Shown here in pieces: positions 49,410 through 59,331 of a stretch of 64,000 bases of DNA (positions are counted from its first letter, which is position 1; each line of letters starts with the position of its first letter). The notes beneath the pieces were generated by a model, which saw only the letters and a program-made list of their open reading frames with translations, was not told the origin of the DNA and made no database searches. The translations under genes and the position numbers were made by a program. This DNA is from Sphingomonadaceae bacterium PASS1 (GTDB lineage Bacteria; Pseudomonadota; Alphaproteobacteria; Sphingomonadales; Sphingomonadaceae), in assembly GCA_002255985.1 (NCBI GenBank), contig NKIR01000010.1:1-64000 (forward strand). The letters are read 5' to 3'.

Positions 49410-51818
49410 CTAATTAGCCTTTGCGAGTGCGTCGTGGACCGCTTCCGCAATTTGCTGAACTGAAAATGGCTTAGCAAGGAACGACACATTGTCGAGGCTG
49501 ATTGTCTCGCGTAACTGCTCCTCTGCGTAACCTGACATGAACAACAGGCGGATGTCCCCATATGTCTCGCGCAAATTGCGCGCCATTGTCGGGCCATCCA
49601 TATTGGGCATTACCACGTCCGAAACGACGAGGTCGTATCGCTTGCCTTCCGAAAAAAGTTCAAGCGCTTGCTCGCCATCGCTAGCGGTTTCCACGACATA
49701 TCCCTGCCGAACCAATGCGCGCTCTGCGACCGCGCGCACCATATCTTCGTCTTCAACAATCAAGACCCGACCGCTGCCCCATAAATCCTTGGGCTTGTAG
49801 AATTCCTTTTTGCCCGTCTCGACAACAGGCGCTTCACCGCGATGAACGGGCAAGAAGATGTCCAATCGCGTTCCTTTGCCGACTTGTGAATCGGCAAAGA
49901 TGAACCCGCCCGATTGCTTAACAATGCCGTAGACCGTGGATAGACCAAGCCCGGTCCCCTTCCCCAGTTCCTTGGTTGTGAAAAACGGTTCGAATATCTT
50001 GGATAGATTTTCTTTGGAAATGCCGACACCGCTGTCCTCGACAGATAATTTGACATAGTCGCCGATGGGCAAAAACTCGCTGCCCATCGCGACGACTTCC
50101 TGCTGACTGACCGCCAATGTGCTGATGTGCACCACGCCGCCTTTGGGCATCGCGTCGCGCGCATTCACGCCCAAGTTGATGATCACCTGCTCAAGTTGCC
50201 CCGGGTCAGCGCGCACAGCGCCAACATTACGCCCGTGATGAACCTCAAGCCGGACGGTCTCGCCGAGCAATCGCTTAAGCAAGCTTGATACGTCCGCAAC
50301 AACGTTCGCCAGTTGTAATATCTGCGGACGCAATGTCTGCTGACGCGAGAATGCGAGCAACTGGCGGGTCAGGCTGGCCGCGCGATTTGAATTGTTCTTG
50401 ATCTGCTGAATATCGTCATAATCGCCATCGCCGGGTTGATGCCGCAGCAGCATGAGATCACAATATCCGATAATCGCTGTCAGGATGTTGTTGAAATCAT
50501 GCGCAACACCGCCTGCAAGATGCCCGATCGATTCCATCTTTGTCTGTTGGGCAACCTGCCTCTTCAGGGTTATCTCTTCGCTGTTATCCTTAAGTCCGAG
50601 CAGAACCGCGGCGTCGCCAAGCCCGCGCACGCCAGCGATGGAGAGCGCGATGACTTCATCGGGTCGCTCTTTCAACCGAATGGCGATGTCGCCTGACGTC
50701 ATGGACCCACTGCCATAGCGGCGAATGCTATCCAGCACCGCGCCTTTGTCCTCGGCAATGACCAGATCGCCAGGATAAGGGGGCAATTTGGTCGGCTTAA
50801 CGTCCAGCACGCGGGCAAATGCGTCATTGGCAAACAGGAACCGGCCATCGCGATCAACAAGTGCCAGCCCCAAAGGCAGTGTGGAGAGCAATTGCTCAAC
50901 ATGTGCCAGCGCAAGGCCGCGGTCGACCTTTGCGCTCTCTTCGTCCACCGCAAGCAACAAGGCGGAGCCTTCAACATTATGTTCGTTCAACGGCACGTGC
51001 AGAAGCCGGATCGGCAATCCACGCCGTCCTTCGCGTTCAAAAAAGACGCTGCCCTTGTCATCCATCCGCACAAAATCTGCGAATGAACGGCCAGTGAGGG
51101 GATCCTGATCCGTGCCCGTTGCACGCAAAGCAAAAGCAGCGTTTGCCGCACGAACGCAGCCGTCGGGACCAACGGCGACGGCCATAACGCCGCTGCCCGA
51201 CATGGCGCGCCCGATACGTCCGGTAATCAGTTCAATCGCACGACTTTCAATCGCGAGCCGCTCAATGGGCGCCAGTCTCCACAATAGATATTCGTCAGAG
51301 GCGCCCGCGCGTGCCACCTTGACGCTATATGCCCGCTGGTCCTTGGTTATATTATCGATCTGGGAACTGCCGTCGCGCCATGCAGCACGACCTGCCGCGA
51401 CCATCGAAGCGAGGCTCGATTCATCCACACCCAGATCCGGCGGCGCTTTCAGTCCGGGAAACGCTTTCGTGAAATGGTCATTTGCACACACCAGCCTGCC
51501 AGCCCGGTCACTTATAGCGATTGCAGCGTCGCTCAGCTGCGTAGCGGCATGCGTGATAGACCAGTCAGGCGGCGATACATCTACGTTATCCTCGACCGAG
51601 CCAGCATGACGGAAAAAGTTAATCAGCGCGCCTGCCGCAATAATGACGGCCGCGCAGGAACCGACAAGAATGATGTTGCCCGTCGAAAACCACAATATCG
51701 CCAGCGACAACAAGGTTGCGAGAGCCAACACTGCCAGCTGACGCATATCCAGCTTGGCGGACTGGTCCATATCCCCGCCAAACATCTGGAATGGAGTCGA
51801 CGGGGATATTCTGTTCAA
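49410..51818 (-). CDS. cckA: CckA-type hybrid sensor histidine kinase
   Basis: CckA (802 aa) is the top kinase/phosphatase of the CtrA cell-cycle phosphorelay. Two membrane helices (about 27-62) are followed by PAS domains (about 100-390, including LALVDRDGRFLFANDAFARVL). The H box is GHLAGGVAHDFNNILTAIIGY. The ATPase domain has SVEDSGVGIS and GTGLGLSTVYG. A C-terminal receiver has its phospho-Asp in LVVSDVVMPNMDG. The TTG at 51818 is supported by TAAGGA just upstream, overlapping the M13 peptidase stop. Confidence 0.93.
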   Translation of the reverse strand: MNRISPSTPFQMFGGDMDQSAKLDMRQLAVLALATLLSLAILWFSTGNIILVGSCAAVIIAAGALINFFRHAGSVEDNVDVSPPDWSITHAATQLSDAAIAISDRAGRLVCANDHFTKAFPGLKAPPDLGVDESSLASMVAAGRAAWRDGSSQIDNITKDQRAYSVKVARAGASDEYLLWRLAPIERLAIESRAIELITGRIGRAMSGSGVMAVAVGPDGCVRAANAAFALRATGTDQDPLTGRSFADFVRMDDKGSVFFEREGRRGLPIRLLHVPLNEHNVEGSALLLAVDEESAKVDRGLALAHVEQLLSTLPLGLALVDRDGRFLFANDAFARVLDVKPTKLPPYPGDLVIAEDKGAVLDSIRRYGSGSMTSGDIAIRLKERPDEVIALSIAGVRGLGDAAVLLGLKDNSEEITLKRQVAQQTKMESIGHLAGGVAHDFNNILTAIIGYCDLMLLRHQPGDGDYDDIQQIKNNSNRAASLTRQLLAFSRQQTLRPQILQLANVVADVSSLLKRLLGETVRLEVHHGRNVGAVRADPGQLEQVIINLGVNARDAMPKGGVVHISTLAVSQQEVVAMGSEFLPIGDYVKLSVEDSGVGISKENLSKIFEPFFTTKELGKGTGLGLSTVYGIVKQSGGFIFADSQVGKGTRLDIFLPVHRGEAPVVETGKKEFYKPKDLWGSGRVLIVEDEDMVRAVAERALVRQGYVVETASDGEQALELFSEGKRYDLVVSDVVMPNMDGPTMARNLRETYGDIRLLFMSGYAEEQLRETISLDNVSFLAKPFSVQQIAEAVHDALAKAN

Positions 51819-51827
51819 AACTATTCC

Positions 51828-53876
51828 TTACCAGATGCGGACACGGTCCTCAGGCTTGAGGTATAATTTTCCGTCTGCTTTCGGCTGGAACGCATCGTAC
51901 CATTTGTCAAGATTGCGAACGACCCAAGCGCGCTGTTCCGACGGGCTGTGTGGATCTGTAATCAAGCGCTGACGCAAATTGGCCTCACGATAATTGCGGC
52001 GCCATACTTGCGCCCAACCAAGGAAAAAGCGCTGATCGCCTGACATTCCGTCAATCACCGGTGGCTCTTTTCCGTTGAGCGACGTGCGATAGGCATCGAA
52101 CGCAATTGTGAGACCGGCAAGGTCACCGATATTTTCACCCAGTGTAAATTCACCCTTCACCGACGCGTCAGGGAAAATCTTATAGGCGTCATATTGCGCG
52201 ATGAGCTTTTTGCCCGCGGCTTCAAAAGCTTTGACATCACTTTCGGTCCACCAATCGGCAAGCTTTCCGGTTGCATCATATTTGGCACCCTGGTCATCGA
52301 AATGGTGGCTGACTTCATGCCCGATCACCGCACCAATTCCTCCGTAATTGACCGCTGGATCAGCCTTTGCGTCAAAGAAAGGTGGCTGCAAAATTGCGGC
52401 CGGAAAGACGATTTCGTTCATCCCAAAGTTGGCATAGGCATTGACTGTCTGCGGCAACATGCCCCATTCCCAACGGCGGATGGGCTGGCCAAGCTTCGAC
52501 ATATTGTCATCAAAGCCCCATTGGTTCGCACGCAAATCATTCCCAAACAAATCGCCCCGCACGATTTTCAGTTTCGAATAATCTTTCCAGCGATCCGGAT
52601 AACCGATCTTTGTTGTAAAATTGGCCAGTTTTTCGCGGGCCTTCACTTTCGTTTCGGGCTGCATCCAGGCGAGGCCATCGATGCGGCGACCCATGGCGGA
52701 AAGGACGTTCTTCACCAGAACATCCATGGCGGCTTTGGTTTCAGGTGGGAAATATTTCGCCGCATAGGCTTTGCCGACTTCATCGCCAACTGTGCCCTCG
52801 GTCAACGATACGCCGCGTTTCCAACGTGGTTCGCGTTTTGGGGTGCCCTGCAGCGTCGTGCCGTAGAACGCGAAGGTCGTATCCGAAACTGAGTCAGGCA
52901 ACACATTTGAAAAGCTGGATAGGCTATTGACGATCATCTGGTCTTTCAGAACCGCGATGTCCGTTTCGGCATAGATTTTCGAAATGCCCGTCAGCGCGCT
53001 TGGCTGGTTCACGATGACGTCGCCAATTTTGGGGCTCAGCTTCGTCAGAATGGACGACATTTTCAGGCCTGGCGTGATGGCATCCAACTGGGCGAGCGAC
53101 ATTTTGTTATACGTCTTTGTTGCGTCGCCTGAATCCTCACGCGTCCACTGCACTTCGGCGATGCGTTTTTCCATTGCGAAGATGGCATCGGCACGCGCAT
53201 CTGCACTTTTCTCACCTGCCAATGTAAGCATGCTCGCGAGATATGCCTTATAAGCCTTTCTGATACCTTCAAATTTATCATTTTCGACCAGATACATATC
53301 GCGATCAGGCAAGCCTGTTCCCGCCTGATACATTTGGAAAATATAGACATCTGGGTTCTTGTCGTCTTGCCCGACATAACCGCCAAACAGGGCCCCGACG
53401 CCATTGCGCGCGGCGACAGGAAGCAACTTTTCAAACGCGGCCCTGCTCTTCACGCTGCGCACAGTCTTCAGCCACGGCTGAATTGGCTTCAATCCCGTTT
53501 TCTCGACGGTCGCCTGGTCGATATAGCTCGCATAGACGTCGCCGGCCTTGCTACCTGCGCGATCTTTCTCGGCGTCGAGAACAAGCTTTACCCGGTCCTT
53601 GGACAAATCGTCGAGCGCGGTGAACATGCCATAGTTGGATTTATCCGCAGGGATTGGGGTGTTCGCTGCCCATTTGCCATTGGCGTAACCGTAAAAATCG
53701 TCTGCAGGTGACACGCTTGTGTCCATGCCTGCAGTATCAAAGCCGAATGTACCCAGTTGCGCTGCCTCTTTAGCGGGCGCTTGCGTGGCGTCAGATTGGC
53801 TTTGCGCAAATGCTGGTGCGGCGAGCGATGCCAACGACACCGATGCGGCCAATGCGAGTTTAAGTGCGAATTTCAT
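51828..53876 (-). CDS. exported M13 family metallopeptidase
   Basis: A 682-aa neprilysin-like zinc peptidase: signal peptide (1 to about 25, APAFAQ), an N-terminal half that closes the chamber, then zinc motif GHEVSHHFDD (HExxH) and the downstream GENIGDLAGL supplying the third ligand and Asp. NAYANF positions the substrate. It is predicted periplasmic. The ATG at 53876 has GGGAG 7 nt upstream. It lies directly upstream of cckA, probably by chance of operon packing. Confidence 0.93.
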   Translation of the reverse strand: MKFALKLALAASVSLASLAAPAFAQSQSDATQAPAKEAAQLGTFGFDTAGMDTSVSPADDFYGYANGKWAANTPIPADKSNYGMFTALDDLSKDRVKLVLDAEKDRAGSKAGDVYASYIDQATVEKTGLKPIQPWLKTVRSVKSRAAFEKLLPVAARNGVGALFGGYVGQDDKNPDVYIFQMYQAGTGLPDRDMYLVENDKFEGIRKAYKAYLASMLTLAGEKSADARADAIFAMEKRIAEVQWTREDSGDATKTYNKMSLAQLDAITPGLKMSSILTKLSPKIGDVIVNQPSALTGISKIYAETDIAVLKDQMIVNSLSSFSNVLPDSVSDTTFAFYGTTLQGTPKREPRWKRGVSLTEGTVGDEVGKAYAAKYFPPETKAAMDVLVKNVLSAMGRRIDGLAWMQPETKVKAREKLANFTTKIGYPDRWKDYSKLKIVRGDLFGNDLRANQWGFDDNMSKLGQPIRRWEWGMLPQTVNAYANFGMNEIVFPAAILQPPFFDAKADPAVNYGGIGAVIGHEVSHHFDDQGAKYDATGKLADWWTESDVKAFEAAGKKLIAQYDAYKIFPDASVKGEFTLGENIGDLAGLTIAFDAYRTSLNGKEPPVIDGMSGDQRFFLGWAQVWRRNYREANLRQRLITDPHSPSEQRAWVVRNLDKWYDAFQPKADGKLYLKPEDRVRIW

Positions 53877-53937
53877 TTCTATGCTCCCGTAATATCGTGG
53901 GGAGAATAGAGGCTCACAGACCAAAGGCTACAAAAGT

Positions 53938-54504
53938 TTATCCACGAGACGCAATTGACTTCGACCGGCGTCGCCATTTGGCGCTTATCCGCCAGCGCCA
54001 GAACCAAGCGGAGAGCACATAACCGATGACAGCCGCTGCGATGGATATGATCGCAAGCCCTGCAATTCCTTGCACCAACGCCAAAGGCGCTTCGTTCCAG
54101 ACATAATCACCCCACGCGGAAAGTGGTGCCGATGTCTCGATAAGTTGATAAAAGTGGTCGGAGCCATTGTTCAACCGCAGCAGCGATTCACCGACATACA
54201 CCGACCCAACCAAAATGAATGGCGTTGTGGCCGGCATGCTCAGGAACGTCATCGCCGCGCCGATCGGGATATTTGCCCGAAATGGCAGCGCAAGCAGGGC
54301 GACACCAGCGATCTGGACACCCGGTATCAAAAGGAAAATCCCGACCAACAGGCCAAGAGCTACACCCCGGGGGACGGAGCGCCGTGTAAAACGCCAGAGA
54401 GCCGGATGAAACACGCGCTGCGCAAACGGGCGCAAAAAGCGGCTGCGTTCAAAGCTGTCGCGCGTGGGTGCTTGCCTGTGCAACCAGGTATCAAACTTAC
54501 TCAT
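53938..54504 (-). CDS. DUF2062 membrane protein
   Basis: A 188-aa inner-membrane protein of the DUF2062 family: an [24 protein letters not shown] core (residues about 40-65), [16 protein letters not shown] (about 87-102), and three to four hydrophobic helices with a basic C-terminus (KWRRRSKS). Function unknown. Start overlaps the smpB stop by 4 nt. Confidence 0.88.
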   Translation of the reverse strand: MSKFDTWLHRQAPTRDSFERSRFLRPFAQRVFHPALWRFTRRSVPRGVALGLLVGIFLLIPGVQIAGVALLALPFRANIPIGAAMTFLSMPATTPFILVGSVYVGESLLRLNNGSDHFYQLIETSAPLSAWGDYVWNEAPLALVQGIAGLAIISIAAAVIGYVLSAWFWRWRISAKWRRRSKSIASRG

Positions 54505-54983
54505 CCACGATCACGCATAATGCGTCCTTGCTCACGCTTCCAATCCCGTTCTTTCTCGGTCGCACGCTTATCGGGCGCCTTTTTGCCCTTTGCCAACGCC
54601 AATTCCACTTTCGCCCTGCCGCGTCCATTGAAATAAATCGATAGAGGCACCAGCGTCATGCCTTGCCGCATCACCGCGCCATGCAACTTATTTATTTCGC
54701 GCTCGTTCAACAGCAACTTTCTGGGCCGCTTCGGTTCGTGGTTAAACCGGTTCCCGTGACTAAATTCGGGGATGTTCGCGTTAATCAACCAAATCTGGTC
54801 ATCGCGAACTTCAGCATAGCTCTCGGCGATGGAACCTTCACCAAAGCGCAACGATTTCACTTCAGTTCCGGTCAGGACAATACCCGCCTCATATTTGTCA
54901 TCGATATGAAAATCATAACGGGCGCGCCGGTTTTCCGCGACCGTTTTAACTTTGTTGAATGCTTCGGGCTTGGGACGCGTCAT
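54501..54983 (-). CDS. smpB: SsrA-binding protein
   Basis: SmpB (160 aa) binds tmRNA and delivers it to stalled ribosomes. It has [29 protein letters not shown], then the [15 protein letters not shown] block, and a basic C-terminal tail ([12 protein letters not shown]) that enters the mRNA channel. It follows dapA with one base of overlap. Confidence 0.96.
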   Translation of the reverse strand: MTRPKPEAFNKVKTVAENRRARYDFHIDDKYEAGIVLTGTEVKSLRFGEGSIAESYAEVRDDQIWLINANIPEFSHGNRFNHEPKRPRKLLLNEREINKLHGAVMRQGMTLVPLSIYFNGRGRAKVELALAKGKKAPDKRATEKERDWKREQGRIMRDRG

Positions 54984-55858
54984 TAAATAAGCCCTGCATT
55001 CTCCAAGGCGGCATCAACCTGACGACGGCTCGCCTCGCTTGGCGGAGTCATTGGTAAGCGCAACTCGGTTGGGAAACCGTCGATGACGCGCGACAACGCA
55101 TATTTTATTGGGCCCGGAGATGCGTCAGAAAACAACGCCAAATGAAGTGGATACAGCTTATCATTCAGTTCACGTGCCAAGTTATAATCACCCGATGCAC
55201 ATGCCGCCTGAAATTCTGCGCATAATTTCGGCGCAACATTCGCAGTAACCGAAATGCACCCGCGCCCGCCTGCGGCATTGAACGCAAGCGACTGTTCGTC
55301 GACCCCCGAAAGTAAGCAGAAATCAGGCCCGCAGGCCAGCCGATGGTCCGTTACCCGTGGCATGTCACCGCTTGCGTCTTTGATGCCGATCACCGTCGGC
55401 AACTGCGCAAGGCGCGCAACCGTTTCTGGCTTGATGTCCGTCACCGTACGCGCAGGAACATTGTACAGCACGATAGGCAGGTCGTTCTTCTTGGTCATCG
55501 CCTCGAAGTGCGCATAAATGCCTTCTTGGTTGGGCCGATTATAATAAGGGGCGACAACCAGTCCGGCAGCGGCGCCGCTCTTCTTTGAAAAGTTCAGATG
55601 GAGAATAGCGTTATTGGTGTCATTCGACCCACAGCCGGCAATCACGGGTACGCGCCCAGCAGCTTGCTCAATACACACTTCGATCACGCGATGATGCTCT
55701 GCGTTTGACAGCGTGGACGCCTCACCGGTCGTTCCGGCGGGCACCAGCGCACTTGATCCTTGATCGATTTGCCAATCGATCAACGCGCGAAAATGCTTTT
55801 CGCTAAACGCTCCGTCGCAAAAAGGAGTCACTAGAGCCGGTATCGATCCCCAAAACAT
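54983..55858 (-). CDS. dapA: 4-hydroxy-tetrahydrodipicolinate synthase
   Basis: DapA (291 aa) condenses pyruvate with aspartate semialdehyde at the start of the lysine/diaminopimelate branch. The Schiff-base Lys is in GIKDASGD near residue 162, the catalytic Tyr in LYNVPARTV near 134, and the Thr pair in GTTGEAST near 44. Full length, with start [13 protein letters not shown]. Confidence 0.96.
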   Translation of the reverse strand: MFWGSIPALVTPFCDGAFSEKHFRALIDWQIDQGSSALVPAGTTGEASTLSNAEHHRVIEVCIEQAAGRVPVIAGCGSNDTNNAILHLNFSKKSGAAAGLVVAPYYNRPNQEGIYAHFEAMTKKNDLPIVLYNVPARTVTDIKPETVARLAQLPTVIGIKDASGDMPRVTDHRLACGPDFCLLSGVDEQSLAFNAAGGRGCISVTANVAPKLCAEFQAACASGDYNLARELNDKLYPLHLALFSDASPGPIKYALSRVIDGFPTELRLPMTPPSEASRRQVDAALENAGLI

Positions 55859-55945
55859 AGCATAACACTTTCAATCTGGGCCATATAGGCCGCTAAGGGC
55901 TATATAGTCGTTTGTTCAGCACCTGATAAGGATGGGGCACATAAT

Positions 55946-57976
55946 ATGTCCAGCATGGTAAAGCATCTCATTTCGGCATCTATGCTGATAATTCCGTTTT
56001 CGACCGCTGTGGCAGCGCAACAAGGCGATGGTGTAGTGTGGCAGCGAGGAACGGGAAGTGGATCTGCTGCTGCGCCCACTGCGCAAATGCCTCAGGTCCC
56101 GACCGTGCAATACGACCCAAGCGAAGGGCAAGTGCCAGCGGCGTTGCAGCGTTGGAAAATGCTAAGCGCTTCTGGCAATTTCAGCTTTGGCGAATATGCC
56201 TCATTTTTGATGCGCTATCCCGATTGGCCAAATAGCGACGAGATGCGCAAGAACGCAGAACAGGCGATCAATCCGCTGTCATTATCGCCCAGTCAGGTTG
56301 TGGCCTTTTTTGATCGCTTACCTCCCCTCACCAACGCAGGACGTGCAAGGTTTGCGATTGCGCTCGACGCGTCGGGCGACACATCGCGCGCGGAAGCACA
56401 AGCGCGCGCGGCATGGCGCGGTGGTGCCCTTAATGATGACGACGAAGCGCGCATGTTCCGTATTGCCGGTAACCGTTTCACGTCCACTGACCATGACGCC
56501 CGCGTTGACCGCTTGTTATGGTCGGGCTCAACCCGTGGCGCAGAACGTTGGATAGCCTACACCTCTCCGCAACGTCGCCCCGCCTTTGTTGCGGCGCTCG
56601 CCACCCGCATGAAAGCCGCTGATGCCGATCAAAAGGTTCAGGAAGCTGGATCACTGGCCAATAGTGAAGCGAGCTTAATCGCCGCCAGAGCAGACACCAT
56701 GCGATCCTCCGGCAACAGCATTGGTGCGCGCGAATTACTCGCGAACCGCGCCAATCTTGCTGCGCCGGTGCCTGTTCTGAAGGACTGGTATCAATTGCTG
56801 CTGACGCATGCGCAGGCAGCCGCGAATGATGGTCAATATGACGTCGCGTACCGCATAGCGTCACGCGTTGACGACGCAACGCCGCGTGGGCTCGCTATGG
56901 TCGATCAAGATATCGCCACACGCGATCGCTATACCAGCCTGACATGGCTTGCGGGCATGACGGCGATGGAAAGGCTTGGCCGCCCTGGTGACGCTGTTGC
57001 GATGTTCGAACGTTATGCGTCCGCTGCAAAATCGGCGCAAACCCGATCAAAAGGGTTACACTTTGCTGGCAAAGCTGCGGCAAAGGCAGGCGACCAAGCA
57101 TCGGCCACACGCTATTATGAACAAGCTGCCGCTTATTATGAGAGCTTTTTTGGCCAGTTGTCGCTTGAACAGCTTCGGCGCCCAATCCCTCCAGTACCGC
57201 GCATCACCCCCGCCGCACCCGTTTTGGCGGAGGGAGATGTTCCGGCAGTCTATTTGGCCGCAGCCCTCGCCTCCAAATATGGAAGTTGGAAGGACCAAAG
57301 CAATTTCTTCAGAGCCATTGCCCGAAATGCCAAGGATCCGGATGATTTTGCCATAGCCATTGGCCTTTCCCAAAAATTGGGCCGTCCCGATCTGGCGGTG
57401 ATGGCGGGTCGCAGTGCCCGATCAGCAGGCATTCCCGAACTTTTGGGGAACAGCTACCCAACGGTCAATGTTCCCGCCGCGCATCACCAGACATGGACGC
57501 TTGCCCATGCAATAATGCGGCAGGAAAGCCAGTTTGACCGGGCAGCCGTAAGCCACGCAGGCGCACGCGGCCTGATGCAGCTGATGCCTGGCACCGCGCG
57601 CGAAACATCGGGCAAAATCGCGATGGCATACCGCCCCGAAGCGCTGACGGTCGATACAGATTACAACATCGCCCTTGGCGCGACATATATTGAACGGATG
57701 CTAGATTATTTCGGCGGCAGCTATCCGCTCGCAATTGCCGCGTACAATGGCGGCCCAGGCAATGTGAACAAATGGCTGAAGGCTTATGGTGACCCGCGCA
57801 CGGGCAGCATCGGCATGATGGAATGGATCGAAAAAATCCCGCTGAGCGAGACACGCGATTATGTTTACCGCGTGCTGGAAAATGCGGTGATGTACGATCA
57901 TCTCCACCCCGAACGCGCGCGCGTGCGGTCGGCAACGCCGCTCAGCACATATCTGGGCAAATCAAGCCCGGGGTGA
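55946..57976 (+). CDS. slt: soluble lytic murein transglycosylase
   Basis: A 676-aa Slt70-like lytic transglycosylase: signal peptide (1 to about 25), a large alpha-helical superhelix (about 40-500), then the SLT catalytic domain (about 510-645) with catalytic Glu in MRQESQFD, GLMQLMPGTA, and AAYNGGPGNV. It cleaves the MurNAc-GlcNAc bond in peptidoglycan, leaving anhydroMurNAc, in the periplasm. It is divergent from dapA and is followed by greB 12 nt later. Confidence 0.93.
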   Translation: MSSMVKHLISASMLIIPFSTAVAAQQGDGVVWQRGTGSGSAAAPTAQMPQVPTVQYDPSEGQVPAALQRWKMLSASGNFSFGEYASFLMRYPDWPNSDEMRKNAEQAINPLSLSPSQVVAFFDRLPPLTNAGRARFAIALDASGDTSRAEAQARAAWRGGALNDDDEARMFRIAGNRFTSTDHDARVDRLLWSGSTRGAERWIAYTSPQRRPAFVAALATRMKAADADQKVQEAGSLANSEASLIAARADTMRSSGNSIGARELLANRANLAAPVPVLKDWYQLLLTHAQAAANDGQYDVAYRIASRVDDATPRGLAMVDQDIATRDRYTSLTWLAGMTAMERLGRPGDAVAMFERYASAAKSAQTRSKGLHFAGKAAAKAGDQASATRYYEQAAAYYESFFGQLSLEQLRRPIPPVPRITPAAPVLAEGDVPAVYLAAALASKYGSWKDQSNFFRAIARNAKDPDDFAIAIGLSQKLGRPDLAVMAGRSARSAGIPELLGNSYPTVNVPAAHHQTWTLAHAIMRQESQFDRAAVSHAGARGLMQLMPGTARETSGKIAMAYRPEALTVDTDYNIALGATYIERMLDYFGGSYPLAIAAYNGGPGNVNKWLKAYGDPRTGSIGMMEWIEKIPLSETRDYVYRVLENAVMYDHLHPERARVRSATPLSTYLGKSSPG

Positions 57977-57988
57977 CATAGAGGCGCC

Positions 57989-58474
57989 ATGGAGCGCACA
58001 AACCCCATTACCCCTGCCGGATTCGCGGCCTTGCGCGCGCGGTATGAGCAATTGTTCGCGGTCGAACGGCCAGCGGTTGTTGAAATCGTCCATTGGGCGG
58101 CGGGCAATGGCGACCGAAGCGAGAATGGCGACTATATTTACGGCCGGCAGAAGCTGCGCGCAATCGACCGTGAACTCGGCCAGCTTTCCAAGAAAATGAA
58201 AGTTGCAAAGGTCCTCGACCCGTCAAAACAGGAAGACCGAAACCGCGTATTTTTCGGCGCGACGGTAACGTTGGCAGATATCGACGACTTGGAGCGCGTC
58301 ATTACGTTGGTCGGCGATGACGAAGCCGATGCAAGCCATGGCCGCATCGGATGGAACGCTCCGCTGGCCCGCGCCCTTCGCGGTGCGAGCGTGGGCGATG
58401 TCAAAACAGTAACGTTGCCAACTGGCCCCAAAGAGTGGGAAGTCGTCGGGATCGCCTATCCAATAGGGGAATAG
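57989..58474 (+). CDS. greB: transcription elongation factor GreB
   Basis: GreB (161 aa) rescues backtracked RNA polymerase by stimulating transcript cleavage. It has the N-terminal coiled coil with the acidic tip in GDRSENGDYIYG (Asp/Glu residues) and the C-terminal FKBP-like domain (VTLADIDDLERVITLVGDDEAD). The YIYGRQK and KVLDP spacing favours GreB over GreA. Its last 19 nt overlap the convergent ppk2 gene. Confidence 0.9.
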   Translation: MERTNPITPAGFAALRARYEQLFAVERPAVVEIVHWAAGNGDRSENGDYIYGRQKLRAIDRELGQLSKKMKVAKVLDPSKQEDRNRVFFGATVTLADIDDLERVITLVGDDEADASHGRIGWNAPLARALRGASVGDVKTVTLPTGPKEWEVVGIAYPIGE

Positions 58475-59241
58475 CCGAATGTCTTTTCGGCCAGTGCCGC
58501 AATGTCTGGTTTGGCATCAGGGAAATCTTGGGGAACACTTGCCTCAAGCGATTCCACAACATGCTTCAGTGCAGCAATTCGTGCGGCTTTCTGGTTATTG
58601 CCATCGATGACGGTCCACGGTGCCCAGTGCGTGTGTGTGCGCTTAAACATGTCCGCCAGCGCATCCATATAATCCGCACGCCGTTCACGATTTCGAAAGT
58701 CCTCGGCGGTCACTTTCCAGCGCTTGGCGGGATCTCCGAGCCGCTCCATCAACACCTTATCCTGCGTTTCCTGTGTGACGTGGAAGAACAGCTTAATGAT
58801 TTTCGTACCGATTTCGCCCTGTCGCGACTCGAACTCATTGATCTCGTCATATCCACGCCGCCATTCTGCCTCGCTGCAGAAATTTTCGACGCGTTCGACC
58901 AGCACACGGCCATAATGGCTGCGATCCCATATGCTGATTTCCCGACTTCCGGGCAGCTTGTTCCAAAAGCGCCAAAGGAAATGTTTGTCCTTTTCTTCCG
59001 CGGTGGGCGCTGAAATAGGATAGACATGATAATAGCGCGGATCGAGCGTTGCCGTCATGCGCTTGATCGCGCCGCCTTTGCCAGCCGCGTCCCACCCTTC
59101 AATCACGATAAGCGTGCGCGCGTCATGCAATATGTGCAGCGACTGCAGCCGCGAAAGACGGTCCTGCAGCGCTTTCAGGTCCTTATCGTAAGTACCGCCG
59201 TATTTTTTTTCGGACTCATAGTTTGATAGATCAATCGCCAT
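58456..59241 (-). CDS. ppk2: polyphosphate kinase 2 family protein
   Basis: A 261-aa single-domain PPK2: Walker A EGWDAAGKGGAIKR, then Walker B IWDRSHYGRVLVERVE, and lid residues around RRADYMDALADMF. It transfers phosphate between polyphosphate and nucleotides. Which nucleotide (ADP/GDP or AMP) is not decidable. The ATG at 59241 (MAIDLSNYESEKKYGG) is chosen. Convergent with greB and overlapping it. Confidence 0.92.
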   Translation of the reverse strand: MAIDLSNYESEKKYGGTYDKDLKALQDRLSRLQSLHILHDARTLIVIEGWDAAGKGGAIKRMTATLDPRYYHVYPISAPTAEEKDKHFLWRFWNKLPGSREISIWDRSHYGRVLVERVENFCSEAEWRRGYDEINEFESRQGEIGTKIIKLFFHVTQETQDKVLMERLGDPAKRWKVTAEDFRNRERRADYMDALADMFKRTHTHWAPWTVIDGNNQKAARIAALKHVVESLEASVPQDFPDAKPDIAALAEKTFGYSPIG

Positions 59242-59288
59242 CGGGCGATTGCAGCACCTATTCGGCGGATAGACAAGACAAAGCAAAA

Positions 59289-59311
59289 CGCTGTCCCCAA
59301 AAGGGACAGCG
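59289..59311 (-). terminator. intrinsic terminator of aspS
   Basis: CGCTGTCCC (59289-59297) and GGGACAGCG (59303-59311) form a perfect 9-bp stem with a 5-nt loop. On the minus strand it is followed by TTTTGCTTTG and lies about 20 nt after the aspS stop. Confidence 0.8.
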
Positions 59312-59331
59312 CAATGGCTTCGATTAATGCT

